A stretch of 64,000 nt of DNA from Pseudodesulfovibrio profundus (GTDB lineage Bacteria; Desulfobacterota; Desulfovibrionia; Desulfovibrionales; Desulfovibrionaceae). This document shows, in pieces, positions 27,877 through 35,384 of the stretch. The notes below the pieces were generated by a model, which saw nothing but the letters and a program-made list of their open reading frames with translations, did not search any database and was not told the origin of the DNA. Made by a program: the position numbers and the translations under genes. Location of the stretch: NCBI RefSeq assembly GCF_900217235.1, contig NZ_LT907975.1, forward strand, positions 3,881,001 through 3,945,000, written 5' to 3'. Positions within the stretch are counted from its first letter, which is position 1. Each line of letters starts with the position of its first letter.

Positions 27877-29833
27877 TGGTGTTGCCCAGCCCTTCCCCCG
27901 GTTGCATGATCCGACCGGTCAGCGTGGTTTCGTATCCACCGAGTTCGCTGATTTTTTCTTTCAGTTCATCGGAGGCAATCATTTTGATCAGAGTCTGAAT
28001 CCGAACATCCTGAAGATGCTGTGTGGGGATGATCAGGTCATAGCGTTCGTGAGCCAGAGGGACAAAGTCGAGATCGAGCGCCTTGGCAGCGGCGTAGATT
28101 CCGAGTCCGCAGTCTGCCGCTCCGGTCAGCACGTTCACGGCCACTGCCATGTGGGTGAATTCTTCGTTGTCGTATCCCTGAATATCCCGAGGGTTGATCC
28201 CTGCGGTTTTGACATGGTGATCCAGCAGGATACGTGTCCCGGCGCCTCGTTGGCGGTTGATGAAAACGATGCCATCATGGGCCAGGTCGTCGATGCCGCT
28301 GATGTTGTGCGGGTTGCCTTTGGCTACGATCAATCCCTGATGGCGGATGGCAAGGTTGAGTACCGTGACATCCATGCCCTGCAGGTATTTCTGGATGAAG
28401 GGGAAGTTGAAATCTTCGGTTTCCGGGTCGAAAAGATGTGCTCCGGCAAACAGGGCCGAGCCGCTTTTTAGCGCTGTAAGCCCGCCCATGGAACCGGCGT
28501 GGCTGGAGACAAGGCGCATGGGAACAGACAGCCCCATCAGTTCGTTGGCGAGCAGGTCGATGGTGTTGTCGTGGCTCCCCACATGAACCAGCACTCGATC
28601 CAGATCGTCGGCAGGGACCAGCAGCTCGGCGTTGATGTTTTCTCCTTCCTCGACACCTTCCACGTCCTCGGGGATGTAGGCTACGGCCTGCGCCTTGGTC
28701 ATGGTGGTGATCATACCTGCGCCTCGGGCCAGTGGTGCGGCAACGATTCTGTCGCCGATGCGACCAGCCGCCAATCGCAGAGCTTCGCGCATGCCGGGTT
28801 TCGATGGGGTCTTGCGTGCGAGTGAGACCGTTGTTTCGGCCCGCTCGGGCATTGCCTTGGCTTGGAGCCAGGAGACAATGGGAGCGAGAATCTTTTCGTG
28901 GCAGACAATGGCCGACACCGGATAGCCGGGAGCGCCTACCAGCAGTTTGCCCGGATGGCCGCTTCGCTCATCAGTGATAGCCAATAAGGTCGGCTTGCCC
29001 GGCATGACGGCGATACCGTGTACGAGCACGGTGCCGATGGACTCGAACACCCGCTTTGAATAATCCTTGGAACCGGCACTGGACCCTGCGCCCACAATGA
29101 CGATGTGGTTGTCCCGCAAGGCGTTCATTACGCTGGAGCGCAGGGTTTCCTCGTCGTCCGGGACCGGGGCGCTCCACTTGGCATCAATGCCCCATGAATC
29201 GGCGTATGCTTTGAATACCTGCGAATTGGATTCGATCACCTGTCCGGCTTTTGGCGCTGGCTTGTCGAGGAAGTTCAGCACTTCGTCGCCGGTGGGCAGA
29301 AATATGGCTTTTGGTTTTTCCCTGACTTCAATCTCATAGATGCCTGCCGAGAGAAGTGCGCCGATATCGCTTGGGGTCAGTTCGCGGTTTTGCGGGATCA
29401 ATAGCTCGGTGGCGACGATGTCTTCGCCTATGCGTCGAACGTGTTGCCACGGGAAAGCCGGGGTATCGATGAGGGCAGTCACTTCATCTTTCTGAATCAC
29501 GTTCTCGATCATGATCACGGCGTTCATGCCGTCGGGCAGGGGGTTGCCCGTGTTCACGAACAGAAAATCCTTGTCCTGCTCAAGTGAGACAGGGGCGTCT
29601 TCGCGTGCGGCAAAGGTGCTGTCAGCCTTCACGGCGATGCCGTCCATGGCCGCGGCGTGGAACGTGGGGGAAGAATATTTGGCGAAAATGGGGCTGGCCG
29701 TGGTCCGGCCCACCGCTTCATGGGTGGCAATGTGTTCGGTGCCGAACAGGGTGCGTCGGTCGAGATTGGATCGGACCAGTTGTACAGCCTCTTCCGGAGG
29801 CATCGTTCTTAGATAAATATTTCTCTTCGGCAT
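27869..29833 (-). CDS. Molybdopterin molybdenumtransferase MoeA fused to a PBP-like domain
   Basis: A 654-residue fusion. Residues 1 to about 400 are MoeA: SPTFHAAAMDGIAV, NTGNPLPDGMNAVIMIE, LPTGDEVL and GAGSSAGSKDY, with GAPGYPVSA. MoeA inserts molybdate or tungstate into adenylated molybdopterin. Residues about 425-620 resemble the periplasmic-binding-like domain often attached to such MoeA proteins (VHVGSHDNTIDLLA, GADCGLGIYAAAKAL), which may sense the oxyanion. The ATG at 29833 has GGGG upstream. A tungsten role, serving the AOR nearby, is inference. Confidence 0.88.
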   Translation of the reverse strand: MPKRNIYLRTMPPEEAVQLVRSNLDRRTLFGTEHIATHEAVGRTTASPIFAKYSSPTFHAAAMDGIAVKADSTFAAREDAPVSLEQDKDFLFVNTGNPLPDGMNAVIMIENVIQKDEVTALIDTPAFPWQHVRRIGEDIVATELLIPQNRELTPSDIGALLSAGIYEIEVREKPKAIFLPTGDEVLNFLDKPAPKAGQVIESNSQVFKAYADSWGIDAKWSAPVPDDEETLRSSVMNALRDNHIVIVGAGSSAGSKDYSKRVFESIGTVLVHGIAVMPGKPTLLAITDERSGHPGKLLVGAPGYPVSAIVCHEKILAPIVSWLQAKAMPERAETTVSLARKTPSKPGMREALRLAAGRIGDRIVAAPLARGAGMITTMTKAQAVAYIPEDVEGVEEGENINAELLVPADDLDRVLVHVGSHDNTIDLLANELMGLSVPMRLVSSHAGSMGGLTALKSGSALFAGAHLFDPETEDFNFPFIQKYLQGMDVTVLNLAIRHQGLIVAKGNPHNISGIDDLAHDGIVFINRQRGAGTRILLDHHVKTAGINPRDIQGYDNEEFTHMAVAVNVLTGAADCGLGIYAAAKALDLDFVPLAHERYDLIIPTQHLQDVRIQTLIKMIASDELKEKISELGGYETTLTGRIMQPGEGLGNTNG

Positions 29834-29930
29834 GACCAACCCCGTTCCCCTTGGGTTCAGATATATTGAGTGATTGTGCGACAGGGCTTACCTGTGCACG
29901 AGCCATTCGCTGTCTAAGCTGTCTGCTTTG

Positions 29931-29963
29931 AAGGGAAGAGGCGCACAAGGCACCTCTCCCCTT
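29931..29963 (-). terminator. Hairpin after the M29 aminopeptidase
   Basis: AAGGGGAGAGGTGC / GCGCCTCTTCCCTT on the minus strand, two mismatches, weak T content afterwards. Likely transcript end for the aminopeptidase, 22 bases past its stop. Confidence 0.5.
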
Positions 29964-29985
29964 AATGTATATGTGGATATCAGAT

Positions 29986-31188
29986 TTATTCGTACTGGAA
30001 TTCGCCGTTCTTGTAGATGACTCGCTCTTCGCCGCCCTTGAGAGTCGCGGTGACGGTCTTCTGCTCAGTGTTGACCAGATCCCAGTGGAGGGCTGAGTCA
30101 TTGAAACCGAGTTCTTTCTTTTTGGCTTTGTCGAAGGTGCTCTGATCACCGGCGTAGGTATCGGCGTAAGAAGCGCCGACTGCAACGTGGCAGTTGCCGT
30201 GTTCGCCACCGAAGTTCTCATCGAACAGGGTGTTGGCCATGAATGCGTTGATCTTGGAGAAGCGGCGGTCAGTGAGGGAGAACTCGCCAAGACGGTTGGC
30301 ACCTTCATCAAGGGTCAACTGCTTGGCTACGAATTCATCTCCGACCTTGGCTTCGGTCTTGACGGCGACGCCTTTTTCAAAGGTCAGCTTCACGCCCTCG
30401 ACATAGTTGCCGGAGCGGAAAGAGGGCTGATCTGCGTAGTAGACACCTTCGGTGCCGCGCCAATCCGGGGAGAGGAATATCTCGAAAGAGGGAATGTTGT
30501 GGCCGGATACGCCGAGCCAGCGGCGGTCTTCGCCGGGAACAACGATGAGATCGGTGTTTTCGGACTGAACGCGAACGTGCTCGATATCAAGACTGTTGAG
30601 CCATGCCTTGACCTTTTCGGCCTCGTTGAAAATGTCATCCCAGCGAGCAGGTGGATTATCGTCATCCAGGAAACACGCCTTGACGACCTGCTCCTTGAAT
30701 TCCTCCATGCTCAGGCCTGCGGATTCTGCCAGCGCTTTGGTCGGGTAGATGCACAGGGTCCATCCGAAATCGCCGGTCTGCTCGCGACCTTCCATGATTT
30801 CGCGCATGAATTTGCGGGCCACGGCCGCAGTGCCGATCTTCTTGGGATCAATATCCTGCAGGTGGGTTAGGGAAGAGGGGGCAATCAGGGAGATGAGTCC
30901 ATTGAGACCTCCCATGAATTCCTTGTCGCCAGAAGGGATGTCGGTGAGCTGCTGTTCATTTGCCTTGCCATAGAAGGAAACTTCCATGTTGGCAGTCATG
31001 TTTTGCCGAGGAACGGGGTTCAATCCTTTTTCCATGAGCAGGTCGAACATGACCTCGGCAAGGGGGAGTGCATCGGTATCAAACCGAAGAAGAACGTAGT
31101 CTCCGGGCTTGTATGGGTTGATGCGAGCGGTAGACAGTCCCCACCACAGTGTTTCGGCGTATTTTCTCAGTTCGGACTTGGTAAACAT
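29986..31188 (-). CDS. M29 family aminopeptidase
   Basis: A 400-residue metallopeptidase like AmpS/aminopeptidase T. Recognisable parts are the KPGDYVLLRFD start, the central substrate-facing stretch RRWLGVSGHNIPSFEIFLSPDW with its Glu and neighbouring residues, and the C-terminal HGNCHVAVGASY with metal-binding His and LGFNDSALHWDLV with another His. The ATG at 31188 has AAGGAT upstream; ten extra residues read from 31218 lack support. It stands alone as a transcription unit. Confidence 0.88.
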   Translation of the reverse strand: MFTKSELRKYAETLWWGLSTARINPYKPGDYVLLRFDTDALPLAEVMFDLLMEKGLNPVPRQNMTANMEVSFYGKANEQQLTDIPSGDKEFMGGLNGLISLIAPSSLTHLQDIDPKKIGTAAVARKFMREIMEGREQTGDFGWTLCIYPTKALAESAGLSMEEFKEQVVKACFLDDDNPPARWDDIFNEAEKVKAWLNSLDIEHVRVQSENTDLIVVPGEDRRWLGVSGHNIPSFEIFLSPDWRGTEGVYYADQPSFRSGNYVEGVKLTFEKGVAVKTEAKVGDEFVAKQLTLDEGANRLGEFSLTDRRFSKINAFMANTLFDENFGGEHGNCHVAVGASYADTYAGDQSTFDKAKKKELGFNDSALHWDLVNTEQKTVTATLKGGEERVIYKNGEFQYE

Positions 31189-31487
31189 GATTATCCTTAT
31201 ATAATGTGAAAGGTGCATGGACAGTTTCGATTGGTGACAATAAACAACTACGGCCCTGATCTCAACCGTGACTTTGTTAATCGTGTTTTAGCAGTAACGG
31301 TGAGAATGCATTTCGTGGCTTGACATGGGGCGACTTGGAATATATCAGCAAGTTCGTGTCCGGGCTTTTCGGCCTGGCGCGTTCTTCAAATTGTTGCACA
31401 TGAAAGCTGACAATAATCGAGGCTTCGGTGCGGATGATAACGGCCTGCGAAATGCAGGCAATCCCAAATTATTTTCTGGAGGGAAAA
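31189..31487. other. Divergent region before ferredoxin
   Basis: A 299-base region between the M29 gene (minus) and the ferredoxin (plus). Besides the promoter candidate at 31320 I see a GCCTG...CAGGC inverted repeat in the last 40 bases; no gene. Confidence 0.5.
31320..31348 (+). promoter_or_regulatory. Possible sigma-70 promoter of ferredoxin
   Basis: A perfect TTGACA, 17 bases, TATCAG (or 15 bases, TATATC). It lies about 140 bases before the ferredoxin start, leaving a long untranslated leader. Confidence 0.4.
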
Positions 31488-31676
31488 ATGGGCTACACTA
31501 TTACTATCGACAACGACAAGTGCACCGGTGACGGCGAATGTGTTGATGTTTGCCCTGTTGAAGTTTTCGAGCTTCAGGATGGCAAAGCTGTTGCAGTGAA
31601 CGAAGATGAGTGTCTCGGTTGTGAGTCCTGCGTTGAGGTTTGCGAAACCGACGCTATCACCGTCGAAGAGAACTAA
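31488..31676 (+). CDS. Ferredoxin III-type [3Fe-4S]/[4Fe-4S] ferredoxin
   Basis: A 62-residue ferredoxin with seven cysteines. Counting without Met: C11, D14, C17, C21 then C41, C44, C47, C51. Asp14 stands where the second Cys of a normal first motif would be, as in Desulfovibrio africanus ferredoxin III, whose first cluster exists as [3Fe-4S] and takes up a fourth metal (Fe, Zn, Cd) through that Asp. The second motif CLGCESC..C binds a [4Fe-4S] cluster. CTGGAGGG lies just before the ATG. Likely electron carrier for pyruvate or aldehyde oxidoreductases. Confidence 0.95.
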   Translation: MGYTITIDNDKCTGDGECVDVCPVEVFELQDGKAVAVNEDECLGCESCVEVCETDAITVEEN

Positions 31677-31697
31677 TTTCGATTCTCGATATGGCTT

Positions 31698-31735
31698 CGG
31701 GAGCGGTAGTTACTACCGCTCCCGTTCAATTTTTC
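31698..31735 (+). terminator. Terminator of ferredoxin
   Basis: CGGGAGCGGTAG / CTACCGCTCCCG perfect 12-bp stem with a three-base loop, then TTCAATTTTT. The following 215 bases up to the YkgJ gene hold no feature that I recognise. Confidence 0.88.
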
Positions 31736-31951
31736 TGGCTGTTTCCGGACCATTCTGACCGTGTCCCCGGTTGAATTCTCCGGAAGCAGCCAGAATCATA
31801 TCTGACGCAAATTCGTTTTCCTTCACATGGCCGAAAATTCTCTTTTCCCGATTTCAACGGTTGACGGCCCTGATTTGCGACTTATTTAACGAATCACAAC
31901 ACCGACAAGGCCCGGACGTTCCGTCCTGGGGGCCGGACGAGGAGAATACAT

Positions 31952-32755
31952 ATGGCGCTTGATTTTACTGAATATTTCAAAAAATACGAAGCTGTCGTTG
32001 CGGAAGTTGATGCCGTATTCGACAAGTTTGAAAAAGAGATGGGCGAGCAGGTGAAATGTGGCAAGGGATGCAGCGATTGCTGTCATGCCCTGTTCGACAT
32101 TACCCTGCCCGAGGCCATCTACATAAACGCAAAGTTCAACGAAAAGTTTTCCGGCATGGAGCGCAGCACCATCATGGATCGTGCTGATGCCGCGGATCGT
32201 CAGATTCACAAGCTCAAGCGCAAGGTTTTCAAGGCCAGCCAGGAAGGTCGCCCCGCACAGGAAATCCTGTTGGAAGTGTCCAAGGCGCGTGTCCGCTGTC
32301 CCATGCTCGACGACAACGATCTGTGCTCCATTTACGAGCATCGCCCCATTACCTGCCGGCTGTATGGTGTTCCGACATCCATTGGCGGTAAGGCGCATTC
32401 CTGCAGCCTGTCCGGTTTTGAGGGTGGAGAAAAGTATCCCACCGTGAACATGGATATCATCATCGACAAGCTGATCGGTATCGGCAGGGAAATGCAGAAA
32501 GGCATTAACAGCCGCTACAAGGAACTTGGCGATATGCTGCTGCCGTTGTCCATGGCGCTTGTCACCGAGTATGACGAGCATTACCTTGGTGTGAAAACGA
32601 AAGAAGAGGCTCCTGCAGAGAAAAAAGCTGCAGCCCCCCAAGAGATCGTGGCACCTGGAGCAGCTCCCAAAGGGGATGCCTGTTCTTCCTGCACCGAGTC
32701 TAAATCTGCCTGTGAAACCTGTGAGACCAAGACAGTAGTTCTTGGCGGCGAGTAA
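31952..32755 (+). CDS. YkgJ family cysteine-cluster protein with Cys-rich tail
   Basis: A 267-residue protein. The N-terminal motif C36-x3-C40-x2-C43-C44 with later RCPMLDDNDLCSIYEHRPITCRLYG is the YkgJ (zinc- or iron-chelating, CxxxCxxCC) pattern. The Ala/Pro-rich linker leads to a second motif CSSCTESKSACETC, a C-x2-C-x6-C-x2-C tail that is not part of the usual family and may bind a second metal. It heads a tight cluster with the next two genes (gaps of 2 and 16 bases). Biochemical role unknown. Confidence 0.85.
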   Translation: MALDFTEYFKKYEAVVAEVDAVFDKFEKEMGEQVKCGKGCSDCCHALFDITLPEAIYINAKFNEKFSGMERSTIMDRADAADRQIHKLKRKVFKASQEGRPAQEILLEVSKARVRCPMLDDNDLCSIYEHRPITCRLYGVPTSIGGKAHSCSLSGFEGGEKYPTVNMDIIIDKLIGIGREMQKGINSRYKELGDMLLPLSMALVTEYDEHYLGVKTKEEAPAEKKAAAPQEIVAPGAAPKGDACSSCTESKSACETCETKTVVLGGE

Positions 32756-32757
32756 CT

Positions 32758-33123
32758 ATGACAGACACGATTAATTACGAAGATCTTTCCGCTGAGGAAG
32801 TGGAAGCTCGCAAGCTGTACATGTATGAGAAAATGTCCAAGCGTCGTCGGAAATTCGTCGACCGCGTGGGCTATGAGAAGTGGGATCCGTTCGCTGCACC
32901 GTTCGATCCCATCGACATCCGCCAGGACGCATCCGGGCTTACCTCGGATCAACTCACTCATCTGTTTGTGAAAGAGAGTGGTCAGAACAAGAACCAGGAA
33001 TATATTGATGCCGTCAACGAATTCAATGTCATGCTGGTAATGAATTTCGAAAAGGTCCGTCCCATATACGACTACTGTCTGTGGTACGCGGAGCATCTGA
33101 AGAAACGCGGCATAACGCCCTAA
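32758..33123 (+). CDS. Conserved hypothetical protein, function not recognised
   Basis: A 121-residue soluble protein, charged, with a basic helix (MSKRRRKFVDRVGYEKWDPF) and a C-terminal helix ending LWYAEHLKKRGI. No signal peptide or membrane segment. It starts two bases after the YkgJ stop, which argues that it is real and works with its neighbours. Confidence 0.75.
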   Translation: MTDTINYEDLSAEEVEARKLYMYEKMSKRRRKFVDRVGYEKWDPFAAPFDPIDIRQDASGLTSDQLTHLFVKESGQNKNQEYIDAVNEFNVMLVMNFEKVRPIYDYCLWYAEHLKKRGITP

Positions 33124-33139
33124 ATTAAGGATAGGAAGC

Positions 33140-33757
33140 ATGGAACAATTTGACAATATCGACGAATACATCGCCGACCTCAAAGCGAAACTCGCAAAGA
33201 ATCCCTCTTGCGGCAACACCCACTATAATCTGGGCGTGGCCTACCTGTCCCGCCGTGATTTCATGGAAGCCGAACGCGAATTTCTCGAAGCCGTTGCCAA
33301 CTCTCCGAAGATGGCTGAAGGGTATGTTCAGTTGGGCGGTATCGCTCTGCAGCGTGGCGACCTCGAAAGCTGCCTGAACTACAACATCCGCGCTTCGCAG
33401 GAACGTCCTTTCTTTGCTGTCCCCTGGGGCAACATCGGATTCGTCAAACTGCAGCAGGGTGATGTCGACCAGGCGCATAAGGCCCTGAAAAAGGCCCTGA
33501 AGCTCGACCACGATTTCCTTCAGGCCAAAGCCACCATGACCTCTGTCTTCATCGCCATGGGCGATTACGAAGAAGCTGACAAGATGCTCAAGCAGGTTCT
33601 GGATCAGGTTCCCGAGTTTGCTCCGGCATGGAACAACAAAGCTATTGTGGATGCACACTTTGAAGAATGGGAAGATGCCAAGAAGTGCATCGCCAAGGCC
33701 GAAGAGTTCGGTTTTGACGTTGATCCCGAATTCAAGAAGGAAGTTGAATCCAAGTAG
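33140..33757 (+). CDS. Tetratricopeptide repeat protein
   Basis: A 205-residue protein made of about five TPR units from residue 20 on (NTHYNLGVAYLSRRDFMEAE, GYVQLGGIALQRGDLESCL, NIGFVKLQQGDVDQAHKAL, and two more). No signal peptide. It is the third gene after YkgJ, so probably part of the same unit; a scaffold role is likely but the partner is unknown. Confidence 0.85.
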   Translation: MEQFDNIDEYIADLKAKLAKNPSCGNTHYNLGVAYLSRRDFMEAEREFLEAVANSPKMAEGYVQLGGIALQRGDLESCLNYNIRASQERPFFAVPWGNIGFVKLQQGDVDQAHKALKKALKLDHDFLQAKATMTSVFIAMGDYEEADKMLKQVLDQVPEFAPAWNNKAIVDAHFEEWEDAKKCIAKAEEFGFDVDPEFKKEVESK

Positions 33758-33798
33758 TAGTCATTCCTATTGCCTTCGCGCATCGAGTGATTATACTG

Positions 33799-33830
33799 AA
33801 GGGGACTGGCATTGGCCGGTCCCCTTTTTC
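33799..33830 (+). terminator. Terminator after the TPR gene
   Basis: AAGGGGACTGGC / GCCGGTCCCCTT hairpin with four-base loop, then TTTTTC. It separates the YkgJ-TPR unit from the HEAT gene. Confidence 0.88.
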
Positions 33831-33863
33831 TTTGTTACGATAGTATCAAAACGTGGAGATAGC

Positions 33864-34550
33864 ATGTCTCGATTTCGCAAAGTGAAGATGGAAGTTCGCG
33901 ATATTCTGATGGATGACAACTGGCATGATCGCCTGGAAGAGCTGGAGTCCCGGCCTCCTGGAGAATTGGTCCCGCCGTTGCTTTCACTTCGTCTTGACCG
34001 AGAAGAGAAGGTGCGATGGCGTTCGGTTACTGCTTTCGGACTGACCGTCGATCGAATGGCCGAGGCTTCCATGGAAAAGGCCCGAGTCATCATGCGGACG
34101 TGCATGTGGTACATGAACGAGGAGTCTGGAAACCTCGGATGGGGCATTCCGCATTTCATGGCTGAAGCAATGGTCAGAAATGAGAAGGTGGCCAAGGAAT
34201 ACCACAAGATTCTGGCGTCATACATTTTCTGTGACGAAGACTGTGACGGCAACTTTCTTGATCATCCGGAGTTACGGCGCGATGTTTTCTGGGGACTGGC
34301 AAGGCTGGCTGCAGAAAAGCCTGGATATGTCGAGCATGGCGAACGTTTTCTGGTGGCGGCCCTTGATGAGGAAGATCCGTACAACAGGGCGTATGCAGCC
34401 TGGGTACTGGGTCTGATTGGGGCTCAGGGGGCTAGGGAGAAGTTGGAGAGTCTTGCGTCCGATGATACAGGCATCAGGACATTCATCGATAATGAGCTGG
34501 TTGATACCACTGTCGGAGCGCTTGTAGAAAGAGCACTGGGCAATCTGTAA
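33864..34550 (+). CDS. HEAT-like repeat protein
   Basis: A 228-residue soluble alpha-helical protein with HEAT/PBS-lyase-like repeats, e.g. LDREEKVRWRSVTAFGLTVD, then YNRAYAAWVLGLIGAQGAREKLESL. It resembles a Desulfovibrio-conserved family that I recall as DVU0298-like; I am not certain of that name. The ATG at 33864 follows GTGGAGATAGC. Function unknown; such proteins bind other proteins. Confidence 0.75.
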   Translation: MSRFRKVKMEVRDILMDDNWHDRLEELESRPPGELVPPLLSLRLDREEKVRWRSVTAFGLTVDRMAEASMEKARVIMRTCMWYMNEESGNLGWGIPHFMAEAMVRNEKVAKEYHKILASYIFCDEDCDGNFLDHPELRRDVFWGLARLAAEKPGYVEHGERFLVAALDEEDPYNRAYAAWVLGLIGAQGAREKLESLASDDTGIRTFIDNELVDTTVGALVERALGNL

Positions 34551-34570
34551 GATTTAGCTGAAAAATCATA

Positions 34571-34607
34571 AGACGGTGCCCCCATGAATTCATGGGGGCA
34601 CCGTCTT
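34571..34607. terminator. Perfect 18-bp palindrome between convergent genes
   Basis: AGACGGTGCCCCCATGAA followed at once by its reverse complement. On the minus strand it is followed by TTATGATTTTT, so it can end the selenoprotein transcript; it can also stop the HEAT gene transcript. With no loop bases, it forms a very stable hairpin. Confidence 0.85.
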
Positions 34608-34610
34608 GCA

Positions 34611-34931
34611 TTAGAAGTTCATGATTTTGTCCGCTTTAGCCATTTCTTCGTAGAGAAACTGCATATTGGATAACGTACAGAGATCATTTTCATCCACACC
34701 GTGGATGCTCATGCACTTGCCTCAGGCGGCCAGGACGCCTTCGCTGAGTGTGAATAGCTTGGCCTGTTCAGCGATGGGGTAGTCTGCACAATCACCTTTG
34801 GTCAGATCGACAGAAGGGCCATTAAGAAAGATGGTTACTTCCTCCCCGGCATTGAGAAGGAAGTTGCCGAAGCGAACCGTATTCCATTTTATCTCGGGAT
34901 CACTCGATGAAAGCGTTAAGAGTATTTGCAT
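34611..34931 (-). CDS. DsrE-like selenoprotein (in-frame TGA at 34724-34722)
   Basis: Read through TGA, the gene encodes 106 residues with selenocysteine at position 70. Before the TGA it starts ILLTLSSSDPE and has VTIFLNG, as in DsrE-family proteins; after it the sequence reads GKCMSIHGV and continues with CTLSNMQFLYEEMAKADKI, the natural end of the DsrE fold. The redox motif is thus Sec70-x-x-Cys73, where relatives have Cys. A SECIS-like hairpin follows the TGA. AAGGA precedes the ATG. selA and selB are in the same window. A truncated product of 69 residues would lack half the fold. DsrE-like proteins handle sulfane sulfur; the exact role is unknown. Confidence 0.9.
34691..34724 (-). promoter_or_regulatory. 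Bacterial SECIS element candidate
   Basis: From the UGA (34724-34722) 14 bases lead to a perfect 7-bp stem CATCCAC / GTGGATG closed by GGT. The distance from UGA to the loop (21 bases) and the G and T in the loop fit the known bacterial SECIS rules. Confidence 0.75.
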
Positions 34932-35183
34932 TGTCTATCCTTGTTGTGTTTTTAATCTAGATTTTTGATAGCAAGAGTGTTGTTCATTGGCAAATCCAAA
35001 AAAGGAGATGCAGGGGAAGTAGCTAGTCATGGGACTCTCTGTTTCTGTGCTCAATATTGGATGAAAGTCGCTTTGGGTACAAAGATGTAGGAATGGAGCG
35101 GTTTTCGATAGAGTGTGTGTATTGTCGATAAGCTATGAGGTTTCCCCTTTGAAAGAAAAAATGAACTTTTTTTCAATTGCTGC
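34932..35183. other. AT-rich spacer without visible gene
   Basis: Between the selenoprotein start (minus) and the tRNA-Val promoter (plus). I see no reading frame or repeat of note. Confidence 0.5.
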
Positions 35184-35212
35184 TTGACAATGAAACGGGT
35201 CACAGATAGATA
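35184..35212 (+). promoter_or_regulatory. Sigma-70 promoter of tRNA-Val / thrS region
   Basis: TTGACA, 17 bases, TAGATA: a perfect -35 box and a good -10 box, 20 bases before the tRNA. Strong promoter by appearance. Confidence 0.8.
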
Positions 35213-35231
35213 TCACTCCGCTTCGACGAGA

Positions 35232-35306
35232 AGGCGCGTAGCTCAGGGGGAGAGCATTTGCTTGACGTGCAAAGGGTCGTGGGTTCAAATCCCTCCGCGC
35301 CTACCA
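35232..35306 (+). tRNA. tRNA-Val (anticodon GAC)
   Basis: A 75-base cloverleaf: acceptor AGGCGCG / CGCGCCT, D-arm GCTC..GAGC, anticodon stem TTTGC / GCAAA with loop TTGACGT, T-loop TTCAAAT, encoded CCA. One T-T mismatch in the T stem. Confidence 0.96.
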
Positions 35307-35316
35307 GAAATCCCCG

Positions 35317-35350
35317 AAAGGGAGGCTTAGTAGCCTCCCTTTCATTTTTT
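35317..35350 (+). terminator. Terminator of tRNA-Val
   Basis: AAAGGGAGGCT / AGCCTCCCTTT with a four-base loop, then CATTTTTT. It lies only 35 bases before thrS, so thrS is read by leakage through it or from a promoter not seen here. Confidence 0.88.
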
Positions 35351-35384
35351 AGAATTCCGAAAAATACGGAACAAGGAGCATGCA

